Positions 59,608-64,000 of a stretch of 64,000 nt of DNA are shown piece by piece (positions within the stretch are counted from its first letter, which is position 1; each line of letters starts with the position of its first letter). The stretch is taken from positions 1,054,001 to 1,118,000 of the forward strand of contig NZ_JAUSYC010000001.1 in NCBI RefSeq assembly GCF_030816485.1. Reading direction: 5' to 3'. A model generated the notes under the pieces. That model was given only the letters and a program-made list of their open reading frames with translations. It was not told the DNA's origin and did no database searches. This DNA is from Arthrobacter sp. B1I2 (GTDB lineage: Bacteria; Actinomycetota; Actinomycetes; Actinomycetales; Micrococcaceae). Made by a program: the position numbers and the translations under genes.

Positions 59608-61382
59608 GGCTTCACCCGGTATACGCGTGCATCGCTGTTGCTGTAAGCGAGCTGCACGCCGTCTTGTGAACTGAGCCAGTCCTCCAGCTCCTCGAAGCCG
59701 CGCTGGGTGGTTTGGCCCTGCACGACGAGACTCGACTCAGCGGAGCTCATGAGTAGCAGGTAGCCACCAGCAGAATTGTGCTTGGCGAAGTGGTAGACGA
59801 GTGGCCCGCACGTTGCAGCCGACAGGTCGGAGGGACACAGGTCCTCGATCGTTCGGTACCGGTGGCCCAGGTAGTCCTGGCTGCGCCATGGCGTCGGGTG
59901 GGCAGCCGCGATGATTGCTGATCCGGGCGGAGCGAGCTGGTCAACAGCTGCGACAGCGGCGACTTCATTGTCTGCAAATACGTCATACTGCGCATTACCG
60001 AACCGGCTTGTTACGGCCAGCACAGCGAGTAGGAAGCAGATTGGGACAAGGACGAAAGTACGACGGGAGGCGGGACCTGCGCTGCCTTTCGTGGGAAGCA
60101 GGACCGAAGATGCCTGCATCGCAATGAACGGGAGCGCGAACAGCGATATGCGGATAAGCATTTCACCTCCATAGGCCTGCACGGGGAAGAGCAACAGTGG
60201 AGTGACGGCGAGGAGGACCACCCGGATGTCCAGGCGCCGTCTGCGCCAATCGCGGATCGTTCCGGCCGCGGCGAGGGCCCAGAGAATGACGGTCAGACCT
60301 ATCCGGATCTGGACTACGAGCATGTGCCCGGCGGTCCCCGCCGCGCGGTGGACAACGTTCGCCTCGATCGCTGTCTGCAGTCCTCCATCGGCCAGGGGTG
60401 GGTGCCCCGCAAGGTACGTACTCGCCGGGTAGACGAGCCAGAGTACCAGGAGGATCCCGGTGATTAGCGGCAGCCGGCTGGGCCAAACCCGTCCGCTAAG
60501 AGTCAGGGCAGTCATGGCGATAAGCGCCAGGAACGGCGTTAGCTGATGGCTGGCGCAGATGACCGTTATCAGCAAGAGGGTCGCCACCAGGGCGCCGAGC
60601 CGGTGGCCCGGCCGACCTTCGGCTGGCGTCCGTGCCCGCCACCACGCCGTCAGATCGGCGCGCTTGAAGCCACGGAATATAGGTGTCTTAGCGGCGAGTG
60701 GGCCCATGAGCAACACGACCAGGACGAGGTACAGGAAGAAACCGAAGGCTTGGGGGGACAGATAGTCCTGGTCCTGCCAATTGCCAAGGCAGAAGATCCA
60801 GAGCACCAGCCACCGCCGCCGCGGATCATTCGTCAGGTAACGGGTCAGCACGCTCAGGGCAGTGAGCCACAAGCCGATATTGAGTACCGGTGCCCAGAGG
60901 GCAACCGTGACCGGGTCTATTCCGGCCGCGCCCAGCACGGTCGCCAGGAGTGCAAAGAAGCCCGGCCAGTTGAAGTACGCGTCGATGTTTGGGTCGATCC
61001 CCCCGGAGCTTGACAGGACGTCAGCGATACCAAGGTGCCGGAATGCGACCTCACCCCGTGGCGCATCCGTTACGAAGGCTGCCGTGCCAAAAAGAATAAG
61101 CACGAGGACCACGATGAGCCACAGCATGACCGGGCGGCTCGCGGGGCCCGCAGAATCCCCCCGTAGCGCCACGAAGAAGGCGAGGTTGAGGATCAGGACC
61201 CCAACCCAGAACGGGTAGGGCAGCACGCCGACGAGTCCCAGGTCGCTGCTCACGGGTACTGACACAGTTGAGGCGGCCCACGCTGCAAGCGCGAGCGACA
61301 CAGCGCCCGCCGCGGCACACCAGAGATCACGGGGCTTCCAGCGCGCCCTGGGGCGGATAGTCTCCTTGAGCGTGCTGGTCAT
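59604..61382 (-). CDS. Large polytopic membrane protein, probable GT-C-like glycosyltransferase or polymerase
   Basis: A 592-residue protein with about 12-14 hydrophobic segments and a C-terminal extracellular domain (about 480-592). GIDPNIDAYFNWPGFFALLATV, WIFCLGNWQDQDYLSPQAFGFF and TVICASHQLTPFLALIAM are conserved-looking regions with acidic or polar residues, as in GT-C enzymes. The N-terminal 25 residues are cytoplasmic. The ATG at 61382 overlaps the flippase stop (ATGA). Catalytic assignment is inference; other options are a Wzy-like polymerase or a lipid-linked sugar acceptor. Confidence 0.72.
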   Translation of the reverse strand: MTSTLKETIRPRARWKPRDLWCAAAGAVSLALAAWAASTVSVPVSSDLGLVGVLPYPFWVGVLILNLAFFVALRGDSAGPASRPVMLWLIVVLVLILFGTAAFVTDAPRGEVAFRHLGIADVLSSSGGIDPNIDAYFNWPGFFALLATVLGAAGIDPVTVALWAPVLNIGLWLTALSVLTRYLTNDPRRRWLVLWIFCLGNWQDQDYLSPQAFGFFLYLVLVVLLMGPLAAKTPIFRGFKRADLTAWWRARTPAEGRPGHRLGALVATLLLITVICASHQLTPFLALIAMTALTLSGRVWPSRLPLITGILLVLWLVYPASTYLAGHPPLADGGLQTAIEANVVHRAAGTAGHMLVVQIRIGLTVILWALAAAGTIRDWRRRRLDIRVVLLAVTPLLLFPVQAYGGEMLIRISLFALPFIAMQASSVLLPTKGSAGPASRRTFVLVPICFLLAVLAVTSRFGNAQYDVFADNEVAAVAAVDQLAPPGSAIIAAAHPTPWRSQDYLGHRYRTIEDLCPSDLSAATCGPLVYHFAKHNSAGGYLLLMSSAESSLVVQGQTTQRGFEELEDWLSSQDGVQLAYSNSDARVYRVKP

Positions 61383-62665
61383 GATGCCTCCTTTTTGGTG
61401 CGGCGGAGAATAGCAATGAGCCGGAGTCCGATGACGATGGCCCCGACGGTGAGCACCACCAGCCACGCAAGGGCCATGGCACTGGAGCCATTGCTGGCGG
61501 CCACCAGGGCTGAGACGCAGAGGGCGGCTCCGAGCGCGACCCCGACCACGATGGATTCTGTATAGCGCCCGAGGACCCGGCAAACGGAGTTGTAGGCCTG
61601 CAGCACTGCATATGCCACCACTCCGGCGGCCAACAACCGCAGGGTGACGGTGGACGCATTGGCGTACCTGTCACCGAGCAAATGGAGCAGTGGGTGGGCG
61701 AGGACGATGAGGACCACGGCAGCGAGGCCGCCAACGAGGAGCGACCAACGGAAGCTCGCCCAGGTAGTCGCCGCCAGGCGGCCGGGTTCACGGACACCCT
61801 CCGAGAATTGGACGATGCCCATCAGCATTGGTGCAGTGTAGGCAGCCCAGGCCATCATCCATGCGGGATACCAGTAGGCTGCCACCTCTGGTGACACCAT
61901 GTGCGCAAGCAGGAGCGGCAGCACCAGTCCCGGGGCGCGCTCGGTGAGCGTAAGAAGCTGGTTGGGAATTCCCATCTTGAGCAATGAACGTCCGCGTGCG
62001 GGGTGCAGGGACGGCCTTGGCCGGTAGCCGACCAGCCTTCTCAACTGGACACCACCGATGATACATGAAACGGCCGAGCCGAGGGTCCAGCAGGCCATTA
62101 ACACGTCGGCCGAGGCACCGTGTGCCTGCCACGCCACGAGCGCTGCGGCACCAAGGGAAACCAACCCGCCCAGGGTGTACCTGAGCGTCGCGCTGCTGCC
62201 GCGTCCCAGCGCTACGAGCGCCTGGTCCAGCACGGTACACATGGTTCCTGTGACGGCAGCCACCACGAACGTCGCCCAGAAGAGAACAGACATCGAGGCC
62301 GTGTCCGGCGCCACGAACAACTCCAGCACAAGGTAGCCGAGGGCCAGTACCGTGCCGGCTACCCCCACGATGCCGAACGCCGCGTCCAGCACCCGTGCGG
62401 GCGGCTCCCCCCGCCCCACCGAGACGATTACGGCGGATCCAGTGCCCAAAACGGCTAGCTGGGTGCAGATCATCACAGCCGAAACGGCAGCAGTGGTGAG
62501 CCCGACCTCACGATCGAGCGCCGCGTGCGCGGCCACGACCCAGAAGGCGAAGCCCGTGCCCGTCTGGGCAGCCTTCGCCAGGACGAGGCCGAGCGAACTG
62601 CGCAGGGGGGAGTGCCGGACGACGGGCACGGTCTCCGATGGGGCGAGCTCATGTTCAGCCGTCAC
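61379..62665 (-). CDS. Polysaccharide flippase (MOP/Wzx-like)
   Basis: A 428-residue protein with about 12 hydrophobic segments beginning LRSSLGLVLAKAAQTGTGFAFWVVAAH, a layout typical of oligosaccharide flippases. ITxGERAP-like loop residues (TERAPGLVLPLLLAHMVSPE) and the C-terminal basic end (LRRTKKEAS) are visible. It is smaller than the Wzx in the main locus and not closely similar to it, so this cluster has its own export step. It overlaps the GT2 gene by 11 bases and the next gene by 4. Confidence 0.8.
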   Translation of the reverse strand: MTAEHELAPSETVPVVRHSPLRSSLGLVLAKAAQTGTGFAFWVVAAHAALDREVGLTTAAVSAVMICTQLAVLGTGSAVIVSVGRGEPPARVLDAAFGIVGVAGTVLALGYLVLELFVAPDTASMSVLFWATFVVAAVTGTMCTVLDQALVALGRGSSATLRYTLGGLVSLGAAALVAWQAHGASADVLMACWTLGSAVSCIIGGVQLRRLVGYRPRPSLHPARGRSLLKMGIPNQLLTLTERAPGLVLPLLLAHMVSPEVAAYWYPAWMMAWAAYTAPMLMGIVQFSEGVREPGRLAATTWASFRWSLLVGGLAAVVLIVLAHPLLHLLGDRYANASTVTLRLLAAGVVAYAVLQAYNSVCRVLGRYTESIVVGVALGAALCVSALVAASNGSSAMALAWLVVLTVGAIVIGLRLIAILRRTKKEAS

Positions 62666-63473
62666 GACCTAAACCCCTCGCCATACCCGCATAGTTGTAC
62701 CAGCAGAAGGCGATGTAATAGCGCAACCATTGGGGTTGGCCGGCAGCGAGGCTCAGCGCGCTGCCGCGGACTGCCGCGGCAGCGGGCAGGAGTGCTAGCC
62801 GTGCGCCGCTCCAGCCGTGCTTGCGGACCATCCGTCCGAGTCCTGTACCGTCCATGAGGAACTGGTCGAGTGCGAAGTCAAAATCGTCCGCGGCGAACCG
62901 GTGTTCGACCATGACCCGCTGCGACACTCCCGTCTTCATTCCTGATTGCCGCATCCGCCAACGCAGTTCGATGTCCTCACCGGACTTGAATGAGTCATCG
63001 AAACCCAGGCTAAGCATCACTTCCCGGTCGACGAGCGTCGCGACGAGTCCGAACCAGTTCCGGCTGCGGCCGGTGCGATGGTGATGTGCCAGCGCCTGCC
63101 CCCAGTAGCCCGGCCCGGCGACGCTCTCCAGGCCGGCCTGGAGAGCGTCGTACCCGTCCTCCACCATCTCAATGAGCAAGTCCGCGACCCCCGTGGCGCC
63201 GAACACCACGTCGGCATCCACGAGCAGGACCCAACGGGTGCTGCTGCTCTGGACACCGAGCGTTCGGGCCCAGGGCAGGCCGCGTCCTTCGTCACTTAGG
63301 ACACGGGCACCGGCCGCCCGGGCAAGTTCGACAGTGCGGTCGGTGGATAACCCGTCCACCACGATGATTTCGGCGACACCGGACTGACGCAAGGCTTCCA
63401 GACAGCGCGGAAGCAGTTGCTCCGCGTTGCGGGCCGGAACGACCGCGGTGACGTCTGCTGTACTGTAGCCCAC
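62655..63473 (-). CDS. Family 2 glycosyltransferase
   Basis: A 272-residue enzyme. VTAVVPARNAEQLLPRCLEAL, IIVVDGLSTDRTVELARAA, the metal-site LLVDADVVFGATG and SGEDIELRWRMRQ are characteristic of family 2. The GTG at 63473 is preceded by a GAGGGGG site. The longer frame upstream would add 44 unlikely residues and overlap the next gene. It is separated from the unknown gene upstream by 10 bases, so they are probably co-transcribed. Confidence 0.87.
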   Translation of the reverse strand: MGYSTADVTAVVPARNAEQLLPRCLEALRQSGVAEIIVVDGLSTDRTVELARAAGARVLSDEGRGLPWARTLGVQSSSTRWVLLVDADVVFGATGVADLLIEMVEDGYDALQAGLESVAGPGYWGQALAHHHRTGRSRNWFGLVATLVDREVMLSLGFDDSFKSGEDIELRWRMRQSGMKTGVSQRVMVEHRFAADDFDFALDQFLMDGTGLGRMVRKHGWSGARLALLPAAAAVRGSALSLAAGQPQWLRYYIAFCWYNYAGMARGLGRDG

Positions 63474-63483
63474 GGTGTCCCCC

Positions 63484-64000
63484 TCAGACCTGCTCGTCGA
63501 GGATCGACGGCAGCAACTCGTCCAGGTGCCGGACAATATCGTCTGACGCCTGGTCCGCGGAGTAGGCGGATGGGATTTGGAACAGGTGGCAGGGGCGTCC
63601 GTCAAGAGCTTTGCTCAAAACAAGCCCCTTCGCCGCAAAGTGCTCACGCCATGGGACGACGGACGTGGCAGCCAGTCCGGTCACGACCCGCTGCGAGAAG
63701 CCGGCCATCTCGATGTGGAAGTTGCCGATCATGCGGTCGACCATCCAGTCGCGCGACCTCTCGACAACCCGGGAGCGTGCGCCCTCGTACCGCTCGACAT
63801 AGATGGCGGCCGCAAGCGGGGCCGAAGTGGTCACTTTCCGCCCTGGAAACGCGGCCTCCGCGGTGACCATCCGGTGCTCCGGCGACCACCGCCGGGAGAA
63901 GTCTGCCAGGCGTGGATAGCGGATAACGAACGGGTGCACCACGGTAGTGAGTCGCCCAATGCTCCCGGAGAACCGGGAAGGGACGAGTGGCTTGCGTGCA
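63484..64000 (-). CDS. Unknown protein, C-terminal 171 residues (cut by window edge)
   Basis: The frame is open to the right edge, so its start is not visible. It contains FHIEMAGFSQRVVTGL and PSAYSADQASDDIVRHLDEL, with alternating helices and no membrane segment. I cannot assign a family. As the first visible gene of the minus-strand polysaccharide cluster it may handle a precursor or be a regulator, but this is context only. Confidence 0.6.
   Translation of the reverse strand, partial: ARKPLVPSRFSGSIGRLTTVVHPFVIRYPRLADFSRRWSPEHRMVTAEAAFPGRKVTTSAPLAAAIYVERYEGARSRVVERSRDWMVDRMIGNFHIEMAGFSQRVVTGLAATSVVPWREHFAAKGLVLSKALDGRPCHLFQIPSAYSADQASDDIVRHLDELLPSILDEQV

Noticed and set aside
63474..63605. 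Extended start of the GT2 gene at 63605
   Set aside because: It would overlap the upstream gene by over 120 bases and the extra residues are unlike family 2; GTG 63473 has a good ribosome site.

Overview
The window looks like the replication-origin flank of a high-GC actinobacterium, most likely an Arthrobacter/Pseudarthrobacter-type member of the Micrococcaceae. That placement rests on gene order, ParA/ParB type and codon style and is an inference. The order rnpA-yidD-yidC-jag-rsmG-parA-parB, then trxA-trxB, a pseudokinase-like membrane gene, murJ, a Nudix hydrolase and the CCA-adding enzyme, matches the conserved actinobacterial block known from Mycobacterium (rnpA to pcnA). The canonical dnaA/rpmH should lie just left of base 1.

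Layout. 1-5340: plus-strand block for tRNA maturation (rnpA end), membrane insertion (yidD, yidC), RNA binding (jag), 16S rRNA methylation (rsmG) and chromosome partition (parA, parB). 5341-9493: about 4.1 kb with no credible gene. It carries seven perfect 14-bp parS palindromes (an eighth lies inside parA) and, near its centre, two clusters of DnaA boxes. 9494-17812: trxBA with a SigR/SigH-type promoter, a pseudokinase/discoidin-like membrane protein, murJ, Nudix, cca and a histidine phosphatase. 17813-18629: two very small ORFs behind strong Shine-Dalgarno sequences. 18630-33886: ordinary metabolic and envelope genes, namely a GT87 glycosyltransferase, a phytoene-dehydrogenase-like oxidoreductase, a lipoprotein-type class B PBP, an ABC-F protein, a DeoR regulator with an MFS transporter, a PAP2-DAG-kinase fusion, an ABC exporter, an amino-acid permease and an M18 aminopeptidase.

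34050-51848: a Wzx/Wzy-type exopolysaccharide locus. A phosphoglycosyltransferase starts the lipid-linked unit. Gfo/Idh dehydrogenase, SDR epimerase, two DegT aminotransferases and a NeuD/PglD-like acyltransferase plausibly make an N-acylated amino sugar. Several glycosyltransferases assemble the unit, a Wzx-like flippase exports it, a Wzy-like polymerase extends it, and a fused Wzz/BY-kinase controls chain length. Two minus-strand transcription units here share a promoter-like layout with identical 69-bp spacing. 52000-54741 is a large LuxR-type (LAL) ATPase regulator beside the locus.

55222-57291: two more GT2 glycosyltransferases, then a truncated reading frame ending in a 26-bp-stem hairpin, followed by a decayed IS110-family transposase. 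57999-64000: a second polysaccharide/envelope gene cluster on the minus strand. It encodes a metallophosphoesterase, two tiny membrane proteins, a large membrane protein, a flippase, a GT2 and a cut-off unknown gene, nearly all overlapping by 4 bp to about 10 bp.
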